NCBI RefSeq assembly: GCF_010093045.1 | Contig: NZ_CP048115.1 | Coordinates: 1,426,001-1,490,000 of the forward strand | Length of the DNA stretch: 64,000 nt | Direction of reading: 5' to 3' | Source of the DNA: Mucilaginibacter sp. 14171R-50 | GTDB taxonomy: Bacteria; Bacteroidota; Bacteroidia; Sphingobacteriales; Sphingobacteriaceae | In this document: positions 54,173 to 63,023 of the stretch, in pieces | How the letters are laid out: the number at the start of each line of letters is the position of its first letter | Position numbering within the stretch: the stretch's first letter is position 1 | The notes under the pieces: model-generated | Databases searched by the model: none | What the model was told of the DNA's origin: nothing | Seen by the model: the letters and a program-made list of their open reading frames with translations, nothing else | Program-made: the position numbers and the translations under genes

Positions 54173-55015
54173 ATGAAAACTATTGCGGTATTAACCGATT
54201 GCTCTACCGACTCGGCGCACGCAACCCGGTTAGCCTTCCATATGGCCAGAAAAATAAAAGCCAACTTGCTTTTGTTTAGTTTTTGCGGTAACGTGATACC
54301 AACCCCTATACCTGTTGCAGCCCAGGATAGCGAACCGGAACCCGAATCGCGCCTGGCAACATTCGGGCGCAGTATGGGGCGGGAACATGCCGGCCGCAGC
54401 TTTGCGGGTGCATACCAGCCCAAAGTTAGCCTTGATGAACAGAATACAGATATAGTAGATATCATGACCGCCCTGCTGGACCGCGAAGATATCTGCATGA
54501 TTGTTACCGGTACGGCAGGAGCCGCCGACCCCGTGCCCTTCCTGCTTGGCGATACATGTAAACGCATCATTGACTGGGCCGCCGTTCCGGTAATGGTGGT
54601 GCCGCCCACAACACAGTTGCGTAATTTTGAAAAGATCGCGTTTGCCACCCATCTGCATGAAGAAGACATCAATTCTATTCGGCACCTTGGCCACCTGATG
54701 GACAGCTATGCGGCAGAGTTGATGATCGCTCACTTAAACTGCGACCCGTTGAACGCGGCAGTAAGGCAGGCCGAGGAAGCGCTTAACCGCGATCTTTATA
54801 AAAAACTCAACTGCGGCGGCGTATATTTCAGGAGCATTCCGGATACCTCTACAGTGAAAGATTGGGCCTGGCTAAGCGCCAATAAAAAAACCGATCTTCT
54901 GGTAGTTGTACAAACGCCACATGAACAGTTTGGCCGGTTCTTTAAAAGAGGGCAAAATGAGTCGGTAAGCTATCATCTAAACTTACCGGTTATGGTGATG
55001 CCTAAGTTACCCTAA
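54173..55015 (+). CDS. Universal stress protein, two-domain
   Basis: This 280-residue protein has two USP-like halves: TIAVLTDCSTDSAHATRLAF at the N-terminus, and FEKIAFATHLHEEDINSIRH starting the second. Each half ends with a hydrophobic VPVMVVPP/LPVMVMPKLP strand. GTAGAADPVPFLLGDTCKRI is an ATP-binding-like loop. Such proteins are often induced with low oxygen, consistent with nearby cbb3 genes. Confidence 0.88.
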   Translation: MKTIAVLTDCSTDSAHATRLAFHMARKIKANLLLFSFCGNVIPTPIPVAAQDSEPEPESRLATFGRSMGREHAGRSFAGAYQPKVSLDEQNTDIVDIMTALLDREDICMIVTGTAGAADPVPFLLGDTCKRIIDWAAVPVMVVPPTTQLRNFEKIAFATHLHEEDINSIRHLGHLMDSYAAELMIAHLNCDPLNAAVRQAEEALNRDLYKKLNCGGVYFRSIPDTSTVKDWAWLSANKKTDLLVVVQTPHEQFGRFFKRGQNESVSYHLNLPVMVMPKLP

Positions 55016-55027
55016 CCATAATCAATA

Positions 55028-55064
55028 AAATAAAGGCGGCATGGAATCCATACCGCCTTTATTT
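55028..55064. terminator. Strong bidirectional terminator
   Basis: Arms AAATAAAGGCGG and CCGCCTTTATTT plus inner ATGG/CCAT form a long stem with one mismatch and a three-base loop. It ends the USP operon and the opposite 594-residue gene. Confidence 0.88.
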
Positions 55065-55068
55065 TTGA

Positions 55069-56853
55069 TCAGATTTTGATCATCGCAAGCCGGGCTGCTG
55101 AGCTGGTCAGTTCTTCAACCCAATCTTGAATAAGCTGTGGCGCCTGATTGGCCGATTCGGCGAAAAGAGTTTGGTAATAAGCTATGCCTTCGTGCAATTG
55201 CGATTTGAAATTCGTCAACTGCTTTTTCTTCTTTTCACTTACCTGCCTTAATTGCGATACAAGATCGCGCTGCAGGTAATCAATGTAAAGGTTAAGTTCT
55301 TTGACGAACATGTGGGGCCGTTTTACTTTCTCCAAAATGTCCGTAACACCGTAAATATGCCCAACCATTTCGTCGAGGCTATAACTCCTGGAAAAATAAG
55401 CCAGGTTGGGACCCGGGCAAATGGCCACTGCTTTATTTTCACGCGGTTTTAACATATCGTACTTTATGTATGTTGAAGCACATAAACCTTCACACAAGCA
55501 TATTTTCTCTACCACCGTTTGACGGGCCTGTTGGTATTCATCTTCAGGCAGGTCGGCAGCTGCCAGCTCCTTCAGCTTAAGGTGCTGGTATTCGCGCGAT
55601 GCAGTACATATAGGTTTTTCGGTGAATTCTGTATTGGTGCATAAGTATTTTTTTGTGCAGGGGCTGCCCGGACGATCTTTTTCCAACCGTTTTAAACGAA
55701 GTGATTCTGCTGTGCTTTTTTTAAAGTTATTGAACAATATTCCTAAAGGCGACGCGCCGCTAAGGTAATAATCGGCTTCCGTGGCAGTCTCAAGCGAGTG
55801 AAGCGTTTCCTGATCAACGTTCGTAACTTCGGGGACCAGCAAAAACGGACTGCCCCAACCGGTGGTATCTACCTCATAGTGCTCCAGCAGGAAGGCATTT
55901 TCTGAAGCTGTACCAATGCCGCCCTGGACACTTAATTTCTGGTTAGGTGGGCAGACGGGGCTGGCGTAACCTTTTTCAGGCAGGGCCGCCTGGTAAATAG
56001 CGAACAACTCATGGACCATTACCTGCCGTTTCTGTTTAAACTCTTCCAGGATCGGCCCCAGCAGGAACCCTTCCGTTGCAAAAGCGTGGCCGCCACAGTT
56101 CAAACCGGATTCGACCCGGAACTCAGAAACCCACAAGCCTTTTTTAGCCAGGAATTTTGCTTGTATGAACGCTGAGCGAAAATCGCTCACTTTGAGGATG
56201 ATCTTTTTATTGAGACCACCGTTTGCCGATGGGTAAAAATCTGCGAAGGATTCCAGGTAGCTATACAGGCGCGGGTTCATGCCGGCAGACAGGATCAACG
56301 ATGAGCGTAACCGGCTGTTGGCAAAGCCACGTAACGCGGCCAATGCGTCGGTGTTTTGGTCACCGGTGAATTCGCCCGTTACGGCATAATTCATCTTGTC
56401 GACTTTCGACATGATATTGACGTCAATAGCACCGACAACCATTTCGCTTTTTAACCATTTTTGAAAATGTTGTTTCTGACTTCCTTCCGGAAAATCGCAC
56501 ATCAGATCGTAGCCCTGTTTCAGGCGGCTGTGCTCGGGTAATAACTCAAAATAGCGGCTCAGGTCATTCCCCGGTTCAAATTGCAGTGCCCTAAGTGTTT
56601 TAAATTGTTTTTCTACCAGCCCGGCAACCAGGTCCAGGTATTGTGTAATTCGCCTTGCGCGGGCATCCGTATCACCTTTAGCTATTGCCGTGTAAGGTTC
56701 TCCATTTAATTTCGCGTGATAATGGCGCATTCGTTCGATCAGTTCATCGTCAACAATGGATATGGTGGAGGCAATACCATACCGGGCAACCTTTAAAGGT
56801 GTATCTATGGAATAACCGAGTCCTAAAACCGGTATGTGGAATGTGTGGCTCAT
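55069..56853 (-). CDS. Cys-rich protein of unknown function, 594 residues
   Basis: The N-terminal 390 residues have a barrel-like pattern (FHIPVLGLGYSIDTPLKVARYG; LNCGGHAFATEGFLLGP; LSVQGGIGTASENAFL) reminiscent of FMN-binding TIM barrels such as nitronate monooxygenases. The C-terminal part carries cysteines in CTKKYLC, ICTASRE, KICLCEGLCAS and AICPGP, possibly an Fe-S or redox cluster. It lies beside a ScdA-like di-iron gene and cbb3 genes, so a redox or NO-related role is plausible. I do not recognise the family. Confidence 0.6.
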   Translation of the reverse strand: MSHTFHIPVLGLGYSIDTPLKVARYGIASTISIVDDELIERMRHYHAKLNGEPYTAIAKGDTDARARRITQYLDLVAGLVEKQFKTLRALQFEPGNDLSRYFELLPEHSRLKQGYDLMCDFPEGSQKQHFQKWLKSEMVVGAIDVNIMSKVDKMNYAVTGEFTGDQNTDALAALRGFANSRLRSSLILSAGMNPRLYSYLESFADFYPSANGGLNKKIILKVSDFRSAFIQAKFLAKKGLWVSEFRVESGLNCGGHAFATEGFLLGPILEEFKQKRQVMVHELFAIYQAALPEKGYASPVCPPNQKLSVQGGIGTASENAFLLEHYEVDTTGWGSPFLLVPEVTNVDQETLHSLETATEADYYLSGASPLGILFNNFKKSTAESLRLKRLEKDRPGSPCTKKYLCTNTEFTEKPICTASREYQHLKLKELAAADLPEDEYQQARQTVVEKICLCEGLCASTYIKYDMLKPRENKAVAICPGPNLAYFSRSYSLDEMVGHIYGVTDILEKVKRPHMFVKELNLYIDYLQRDLVSQLRQVSEKKKKQLTNFKSQLHEGIAYYQTLFAESANQAPQLIQDWVEELTSSAARLAMIKI

Positions 56854-56888
56854 AGTAAAGGCTTATTGTTATTTTAGTAGTTAAGGCT

Positions 56889-57848
56889 TTATGTCGTTTT
56901 GACGGTAGTTTGGTGTGATTGGAGCACTTTAGGAAACAAAATGTTATTTTTAAGGTGCAAATGCAGTAAAGCATCCGCTTCATAATCGGCTAGGAGCCTA
57001 TAAAGAATCTTGCATGTTCCTAATGCATAAGCCGGGGCGGTATAATTGTCCGTCAGGGCGCGAATTTGCCGCAGGTGGCTAATGATATCGATGCTTTGCA
57101 CTTTTAAAACGGAAATAAGTTGCGTGACACTTGAATTATCGTTTATATCGCCCGGCCTTTGCAAAAGCGTATCTCCGGGAAGCTGATGGATATACGGGAA
57201 AAGCAACTGCTCCTCTCTGCTGATCTGGGCCTCAAATATTTTCCCGGTCAAGGCAAAAATTTGTGCAACTTGGTTTATCTGTGGGTAGCGATCACTGTTT
57301 GATGCCCCCACTTTGAAAGCCATATCGGCAATAAAGGAGCTTTGTGTGCGCACAAATGTGTGATGGATCTGGCCGATATAATTAGTCAATAGAGAAAGGC
57401 TCCAGCTTTGATAATCTATACCTTTTTCGGCCGGACATTGATCGATAGCTTCCCACTGCTTTAAAATTTCGTTTATCGCAGCAGTATCTCCGTCAAGCGC
57501 TTCGGAAAGGGTCCTGTCGCCCCCGCAGCAAAAATCGATATCATGCGCGAAAAGCTCGCGCGATTTTCGATAATCGCGCGCAACGATAGCGCCTATAGTT
57601 TCCTCATCATCTTTTAATAATCTTTTTACTATCCTTGCTGTCCACTGGGTCGGACCTTGTTCCAGCGGTTCCCACTCAAAATCAAGGCCGCGCGATGCTG
57701 ATAACAGGCCATAATAAGCCTCTGAGCTTTCATCATTGGCGAGCACAAAGCCTTGTCCGGGTTTTAACGCATCAAACTTTTCTATAAAGGCGTCATTTTT
57801 AAAACTGGGTGCAACAGCACTGATATCTAACATCTCCGTGAAATCCAT
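56889..57848 (-). CDS. DUF2249-ScdA-hemerythrin protein (iron-sulfur repair type)
   Basis: This 319-residue protein joins a DUF2249-like N-terminus (about residues 1-75) to a ScdA-type linker (FAHDIDFCCGGDRTLSEAL, about 98-116). A hemerythrin-like domain follows, with His/Glu ligands (IHHTFVRTQ, SREEQLLFPYIH, LLHLHLKNNILFP). Proteins of this type repair Fe-S clusters after nitrosative or oxidative damage. It is divergent from ccoI and shares the intervening FNR-like region. Confidence 0.86.
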   Translation of the reverse strand: MDFTEMLDISAVAPSFKNDAFIEKFDALKPGQGFVLANDESSEAYYGLLSASRGLDFEWEPLEQGPTQWTARIVKRLLKDDEETIGAIVARDYRKSRELFAHDIDFCCGGDRTLSEALDGDTAAINEILKQWEAIDQCPAEKGIDYQSWSLSLLTNYIGQIHHTFVRTQSSFIADMAFKVGASNSDRYPQINQVAQIFALTGKIFEAQISREEQLLFPYIHQLPGDTLLQRPGDINDNSSVTQLISVLKVQSIDIISHLRQIRALTDNYTAPAYALGTCKILYRLLADYEADALLHLHLKNNILFPKVLQSHQTTVKTT

Positions 57849-57984
57849 TTAAGAATCTTCCAAAGGTAATGCGCCTGCAATACCCAATAAATGACCGCCG
57901 TCATAATCGCTATATTCCGCGCTATTTTTTCCTCTGGCCGTTTTTGCAGAATTATGGTAAACAGTACGGAAGTTCTCAAAAAAA

Positions 57985-57996
57985 TGACCGGCATCA
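57985..57996 (+). promoter_or_regulatory. FNR-like dyad TGAC-CGGC-ATCA before ccoI
   Basis: One mismatch from TGAT-N4-ATCA, about 72 bases before the ccoI start, with a TTTTTG word 55 bases downstream of the dyad centre. It probably serves ccoI and perhaps the opposite ScdA-like gene. Confidence 0.45.
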
Positions 57997-58061
57997 TTTT
58001 TTTCGGACCTGGTGGTCATTCCGGCGCCTGCAAGAATCCTCGATTTTTGAAGAAAAAAGAA

Positions 58062-60449
58062 ATGGCCGAAACCCATACGCTGGTTAACACCCTTTGTTAC
58101 CATTGTGGTGATGAATGTCAGACCACCGCATATCAAAAAGATGACCGACAATTTTGCTGTCAAGGCTGCCAAAGCGTGTACACCATACTTTCAGGGGCGG
58201 GCATGTGCAGTTATTATCATTACAACGACCACCCGGGAACAACCCGGACACGGGTAGACAAGCGTTTTGATTATCTGAGTAACCCGGAAGTTATGGCCGA
58301 GCTATTGGACTATGCGGATGAACGTCAGCAGGCTATTACACTATACATTCCACACATCCACTGCAGTTCCTGCTTATGGTTGCTTGAACAATTGAACCGC
58401 TTTAACCCGGGCATTCATTACTCGCGGGTAGATTTTTTAAAAAAGCAACTGATCGTTCGTTATGACGCGGGAAAATTTACGCTGCAACAATTAGTGGAGC
58501 TGTTGAACGATATCGGCTATGAGCCGCTGATCAGTTTACAGGATATAATCAAAAAGCAAAATAAAGCGTCGAAAGGGAATCTGGTTCAAAAGATAGCGGT
58601 GGCCGGTTTTTGTTTTGGCAATGTGATGCTGCTCAGTTTTCCGGAATATTTCGGCCTGTCTGCATTTGAACAATCCTTCAAGTATTTTTTTGGCTGGCTA
58701 AATGTGCTGTTCAGTTTGCCGGTAGTGTTTTACAGCGGGCGGGGCTATTTTGTTTCGGCCTGGTACAACTTAAAAAACAAGGTACTAAATATCGACTTTC
58801 CGTTAGCCCTGGGCATTGCCGTATTGTTTTTACGAACTGTTGTTGAAGTGGCAACAAATAGCGGGGCTGGTTTTGCAGATACACTATGCGGCCTGGTATT
58901 CTTCCTGCTGGTAGGTAAATTTGTACAACAAAAAACATATCATCATATCTCTTTTGAGCGGGACTATCGTTCATTCTTTCCGGTTGCGGTGCAGGTTATT
59001 GCAGAAGGAAGGGAAAAGGCCTTGCCGCTGTCAGCAATCCAAACCGGTCACCGGATAGTTATCCGTCATAACGAGATCATTCCGGCTGATGCTATTCTGC
59101 TCAAAGGAGAAGCACTGATCGACTTCAGTTTTGTGACCGGTGAAGCGGTACCGGTTAACAAAACCTTGGGCGAGATCATCTATGCCGGCGGCAGGCAAAC
59201 AGGAGAGGCTATCGAGCTTGAAGTAGTAAAGGCCGTCTCTCAAAGTTATCTGACCCAACTTTGGAACAATGAGGTTTTTACCAGGAAGCAAGACAACCGG
59301 ATGAAAACCTTTAGCGACAGGGTCAGTAAGTATTTTACCATTGTACTCATCGCTGTTGCGATGATATCGTTAGCGGCCTGGCTACCTTTTGACTACAGGC
59401 GGGGGATAGATGCTTTTACAGCAGTACTAATTGTAGCTTGCCCCTGTGCGCTGGCGTTAAGTACGCCATTCACCATGGCCGCCGCTTTAAGTATTTTCGA
59501 CAGGAATTTATTTTATCTGAAAAACACGGCGGTTGTGGAGCAGTTGGCCCGGATCGATACCCTGGTGATGGACAAAACAGGTACCATCACCACCGGCAGC
59601 AAAAGCATAGAACTTAACGGAACGTTAGGTCCGAAACACCGGCGGCTGATATACAGTGCTTGCGCTAATTCTATCCATCCCCTTAGCCGGATGATCTGCC
59701 AATACTTTGGTTACCCGGAAAAAGGGAACGTTACCGATTATTGTGAGATCGCGGGGGAGGGCATCCGGGCGACGGTAGACGGTCACCGGTTACTGGTGGG
59801 CAGCAGTAAATTGATTTTCGGGCAATCGCAGGGTGAACATTTGACAACCCGCGTCCATCTGATGATAGACGGGCAGTACCTGGGATATTTTGGCTTTAAC
59901 CATCAATACCGGGAAGGGCTGAAACAGGTTGCTGAACTGGCCGATTCTTATACGCTTTATCTCCTGTCAGGAGATCAGGACCAGGAACGGGGCGAACTGC
60001 TGGCCTATTTTTTGGATAATGAACACTTGTTCTTTGCTCAGTCACCTCAACAGAAATTAGACCGTATTGAAACTTTACAGCAACAAGGCCGGCAGGTGAT
60101 GATGCTGGGCGACGGCCTGAATGATTCGGGCGCGCTGATGCAAAGTGAGCTTGGCGTAGCCGTTACCGACGATGTGAATAATTTCTCTCCGGGAAGCGAT
60201 GCCATCCTGGATGGGCGTTCTTTTGCTAAAATACCGGCGTTTCTGCGCTTCTCAAAAGACGCTGTAAATATTATACATTGTTCTTTCCTTATATCACTTA
60301 CCTATAATCTGGTGGGCCTTAGTTACGCGGTTTCGGGAAACCTTTCGCCATTGGTAGCGGCGGTATTGATGCCATTAAGCACCGCAACAATTATTTCTTT
60401 TACAACGCTGGCGACGCATTTTATGGCAAAAAGAAGAAATTTATTATGA
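58062..60449 (+). CDS. ccoI: Copper P-type ATPase for cbb3 assembly (CcoI/FixI)
   Basis: This 795-residue enzyme starts at the ATG at 58062 (MAETHTLVNTLCYHCG; the frame opens earlier). It has a CcoI-type metal-binding N-terminus (CYHCGDEC, FCCQGC), an HMA-like CSSC (IHCSSCLWLL) and the transport motif CPCALALSTP. The core has DKTGTITTG, TGEA and GDGLNDSGALMQSE. It probably loads copper into the cbb3 oxidase. The next gene, ccoS, overlaps its stop (ATGA). Confidence 0.92.
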   Translation: MAETHTLVNTLCYHCGDECQTTAYQKDDRQFCCQGCQSVYTILSGAGMCSYYHYNDHPGTTRTRVDKRFDYLSNPEVMAELLDYADERQQAITLYIPHIHCSSCLWLLEQLNRFNPGIHYSRVDFLKKQLIVRYDAGKFTLQQLVELLNDIGYEPLISLQDIIKKQNKASKGNLVQKIAVAGFCFGNVMLLSFPEYFGLSAFEQSFKYFFGWLNVLFSLPVVFYSGRGYFVSAWYNLKNKVLNIDFPLALGIAVLFLRTVVEVATNSGAGFADTLCGLVFFLLVGKFVQQKTYHHISFERDYRSFFPVAVQVIAEGREKALPLSAIQTGHRIVIRHNEIIPADAILLKGEALIDFSFVTGEAVPVNKTLGEIIYAGGRQTGEAIELEVVKAVSQSYLTQLWNNEVFTRKQDNRMKTFSDRVSKYFTIVLIAVAMISLAAWLPFDYRRGIDAFTAVLIVACPCALALSTPFTMAAALSIFDRNLFYLKNTAVVEQLARIDTLVMDKTGTITTGSKSIELNGTLGPKHRRLIYSACANSIHPLSRMICQYFGYPEKGNVTDYCEIAGEGIRATVDGHRLLVGSSKLIFGQSQGEHLTTRVHLMIDGQYLGYFGFNHQYREGLKQVAELADSYTLYLLSGDQDQERGELLAYFLDNEHLFFAQSPQQKLDRIETLQQQGRQVMMLGDGLNDSGALMQSELGVAVTDDVNNFSPGSDAILDGRSFAKIPAFLRFSKDAVNIIHCSFLISLTYNLVGLSYAVSGNLSPLVAAVLMPLSTATIISFTTLATHFMAKRRNLL

Positions 60450-60607
60450 ATATAATCTACCTGCTTATTGGCTGTAGCGTATTGCTGGCGCTGATCTTCC
60501 TTGCTGCCTTCTTCTGGGCACAACGCAGCGGTCAGCATGACGACCTGTATACGCCATCCATACGGATACTGCTGGACGACGAAAATGAACCGGTAAATAA
60601 AAAATGA
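60446..60607 (+). CDS. ccoS: cbb3 oxidase maturation protein CcoS
   Basis: This 53-residue protein has one N-terminal membrane helix (MNIIYLLIGCSVLLALIFLA) followed by a polar tail with DDLYTPSIRILLDDENE. Length, position and topology are typical of CcoS, which works with CcoI in assembling the oxidase. Its ATG overlaps the ccoI stop; its own TGA overlaps an FNR-like dyad. It falls below the length cutoff often used for ORF calling. Confidence 0.87.
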   Translation: MNIIYLLIGCSVLLALIFLAAFFWAQRSGQHDDLYTPSIRILLDDENEPVNKK

Positions 60608-60616
60608 TGTCCATCA
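60605..60616 (+). promoter_or_regulatory. FNR-like dyad TGAT-GTCC-ATCA before ccoN
   Basis: Perfect core dyad 85 bases before ccoN and about 55 bases before a TAGTTTTAC element (60662-60670). This is the same spacing as at 52403. Confidence 0.6.
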
Positions 60617-60626
60617 CTAACTACGT

Positions 60627-60638
60627 CGATCAACATCA
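60627..60638 (+). promoter_or_regulatory. Second, weaker FNR-like dyad
   Basis: CGAT-CAAC-ATCA lies 22 bases (two turns) downstream of the first dyad. It may be a tandem site; one half-site base differs. Confidence 0.35.
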
Positions 60639-60694
60639 TTCGGCAACCTTTTTTCGCAGCTTAGTTTTACACCCATTAACCGTAATACATTTTT

Positions 60695-62824
60695 ATGCAG
60701 CCTGAGAAATTTTACTACGACAACAAGATCGTCCGCAATTTCGGTATCGCTACCGTAGTTTGGGGCATCATCGGAATGACCGTTGGCCTTATCGCGGCCA
60801 TCCAATTGTATCAGCCGGGTGCAAACCTGCACAACCAGTTTACCACCTTTGGGCGTATCCGCCCATTGCATACCAACGCTGTGATCTTCGCATTTGTGGG
60901 TAATGCAATATTTATGGGTGTTTATTATTCTTTACAGCGGCTGCTTAAAGCGCGGATGTTCAGCGACTTGCTTAGCAACATCCATTTCTGGGGCTGGCAG
61001 CTCATTATCCTGTCGGCAGTTATCACCTTGCCTTTGGGTTTGACCACCTCTCATGAATACGCCGAGCTTGAATGGCCGATAGATATTGCCATCACTATTA
61101 TTTGGGTGGTATTCGGCTGGAATATGTTCGGGACGATCATTAAACGCCGCGAACGTCATTTGTATGTAGCGATCTGGTTCTATATCGCCACATTTGTTAC
61201 CATAGCGGTGTTGCACATTGTCAATTCGTTTGAGTTACCTGTTTCTGCATTTAAAAGCTACATGGTCTATGCCGGCGTACAGGATGCCCTTGTACAATGG
61301 TGGTATGGGCACAATGCGGTTGCATTTTTTCTCACTACACCTTATTTAGGCATGATGTATTACTTCCTGCCTAAAATGGCCAACCGTCCGATATATTCCT
61401 ATAAGTTGAGTATCCTGCACTTTTGGGCACTGATCTTTATTTACATCTGGGCGGGGCCACACCATTTATTATATACCACACTGCCGGGTTGGGCGCAATC
61501 ATTAGGCGTCGTTTTTTCAATAATGCTGATAGCGCCCAGTTGGGGCGGTATGATCAATGGCCTGCTAACCTTGCGCGGCGCCTGGGACAAAGTACGTGAT
61601 GACGTGATCCTGAAATTTATGGTGGTTGGCCTAACCGCTTACGGTATGGCAACGTTTGAAGGGCCTATGCTATCATTGAAACAGATCAACAGTATTGCCC
61701 ACTTCAGCGATTGGATAGTAGCTCATGTGCACGTAGGCGCTCTTGGCTGGAACGGCTTCCTCACTTTTGCCATACTTTACTGGCTAATACCGCGCATTTA
61801 TAAAACAGAGCTATACTCAAAAAAGCTGGCCTCGTTTCACTTTTGGATAGGCACGTTAGGCATCATTTTTTACGCAGTGCCAATGTATTGGGCCGGATTT
61901 ACCCAAAGCCTGATGCTCAAAGAGTTCACGGCGGAAGGGATGTTAAAGTACCCCAACTTTTTAGAAACCACCTTAAGGATCATCCCCATGCATGTGATGA
62001 GATCGATAGGCGGGGGCATTTACCTGCTGGGGGTAATTGTAATGGCCTATAACCTGATCAAGACCGCGAAACAGGGTAGCCTGGTGGCTAACGAAGCCGC
62101 CCAGGCAATGCCGCTGGAGCCGGCACATAGCGTTGCCCAAGAAACAGCCTGGCACCGTCGACTTGAGCGCAGGCCCATACAGTTTATGATCTTGTCGCTA
62201 ATTGTGATCTTAATCGGTTCGGTGATCGAACTAATGCCAACCCTAACCATATCATCTAACATACCCACGATAGCAAGCGTAAAACCGTATACGCCGCTTG
62301 AGTTGCAGGGGCGTGACATTTACATCAGAGAAGGGTGCTCTAATTGCCATTCGCAAACGGTTAGACCGTTCCGGTCTGAAACGGAACGCTATGGCGAATA
62401 TAGCAAGGCGGGCGAATTTGTTTACGACCACCCTTTCCTTTGGGGCTCCAAAAGGACCGGACCAGACCTGGCCCGCGAAGGTGGCAAGTATGGTGATGCC
62501 TGGCACTATAATCACCTGACGGATCCGCGGTTGATGTCGCCCGGCAGTATCATGCCTGAATACGGTTGGCTGCTTACACAAAAGCTGGATACAGCAACAA
62601 CAGCCGCCAAGATACGCGCAATGCAAACCTTAGGGGTACCGTACCCGCAGGGTTATGAAAAGGTCGCCAACGCAGATCTGGAAAAGCAGGCGAAGGAGAT
62701 CGCTGATAATTTAAATACCGACCATATTAAGGTTAAAAAAGATAAAGAAATCATTGCGATCATCGCTTACCTGCAAAGGCTGGGCACCGATATTAAAGTC
62801 AGTAAAACCGAAAAAAATAAATAA
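60695..62824 (+). CDS. ccoNO: cbb3-type cytochrome c oxidase, fused subunits I and II (CcoN-CcoO)
   Basis: This 709-residue protein is the catalytic oxidase. The CcoN part (about residues 1-465) has many membrane helices with heme/copper histidines (PLHTNAVIFAFVG, WWYGHNAVAFF, GPHHLLYTTLP, VAHVHVGALGW). A linker with one helix leads to the CcoO part (about 530-705), whose c-type heme motif is GCSNCHSQTVRPF with the Met ligand in GSIMPEYGW. Fused CcoNO is usual in Bacteroidota. High-affinity oxygen use fits the nearby FNR-like site. Confidence 0.95.
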   Translation: MQPEKFYYDNKIVRNFGIATVVWGIIGMTVGLIAAIQLYQPGANLHNQFTTFGRIRPLHTNAVIFAFVGNAIFMGVYYSLQRLLKARMFSDLLSNIHFWGWQLIILSAVITLPLGLTTSHEYAELEWPIDIAITIIWVVFGWNMFGTIIKRRERHLYVAIWFYIATFVTIAVLHIVNSFELPVSAFKSYMVYAGVQDALVQWWYGHNAVAFFLTTPYLGMMYYFLPKMANRPIYSYKLSILHFWALIFIYIWAGPHHLLYTTLPGWAQSLGVVFSIMLIAPSWGGMINGLLTLRGAWDKVRDDVILKFMVVGLTAYGMATFEGPMLSLKQINSIAHFSDWIVAHVHVGALGWNGFLTFAILYWLIPRIYKTELYSKKLASFHFWIGTLGIIFYAVPMYWAGFTQSLMLKEFTAEGMLKYPNFLETTLRIIPMHVMRSIGGGIYLLGVIVMAYNLIKTAKQGSLVANEAAQAMPLEPAHSVAQETAWHRRLERRPIQFMILSLIVILIGSVIELMPTLTISSNIPTIASVKPYTPLELQGRDIYIREGCSNCHSQTVRPFRSETERYGEYSKAGEFVYDHPFLWGSKRTGPDLAREGGKYGDAWHYNHLTDPRLMSPGSIMPEYGWLLTQKLDTATTAAKIRAMQTLGVPYPQGYEKVANADLEKQAKEIADNLNTDHIKVKKDKEIIAIIAYLQRLGTDIKVSKTEKNK

Positions 62825-62828
62825 CGTC

Positions 62829-63023
62829 ATGTTTAAACAATTCACCGAAAATGTCTCTGGTCATCAGGTTTATTTGCTTTCTTCATTAGGCATTTTCCTG
62901 GTTTTTTTCATCCTGGTAACCGTATTGCTGATACGTATGCGAAAAGCGCATATCCAACACATGAGTGACCTTCCATTGCATGACGGCAATGAAATTCAAC
63001 CCTCAAACCTTCACCAATCATGA
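62829..63023 (+). CDS. Small cbb3 oxidase subunit (CcoQ-like)
   Basis: This 64-residue protein starts at the ATG at 62829 (MFKQFTENVSGHQVY); the frame opens earlier. It has one membrane helix (about residues 16-36, LLSSLGIFLVFFILVTVLLI) and a basic cytoplasmic stretch RMRKAH. Position between CcoNO and CcoP fits CcoQ, although the sequence is short and weakly conserved in the family. Confidence 0.78.
   Translation: MFKQFTENVSGHQVYLLSSLGIFLVFFILVTVLLIRMRKAHIQHMSDLPLHDGNEIQPSNLHQS

Noticed and set aside
57891-58061. Upstream extension of the ccoI ORF
   Set aside because: The extra residues do not fit the family and would cover the FNR-like dyad; the ATG at 58062 gives a normal CcoI N-terminus.
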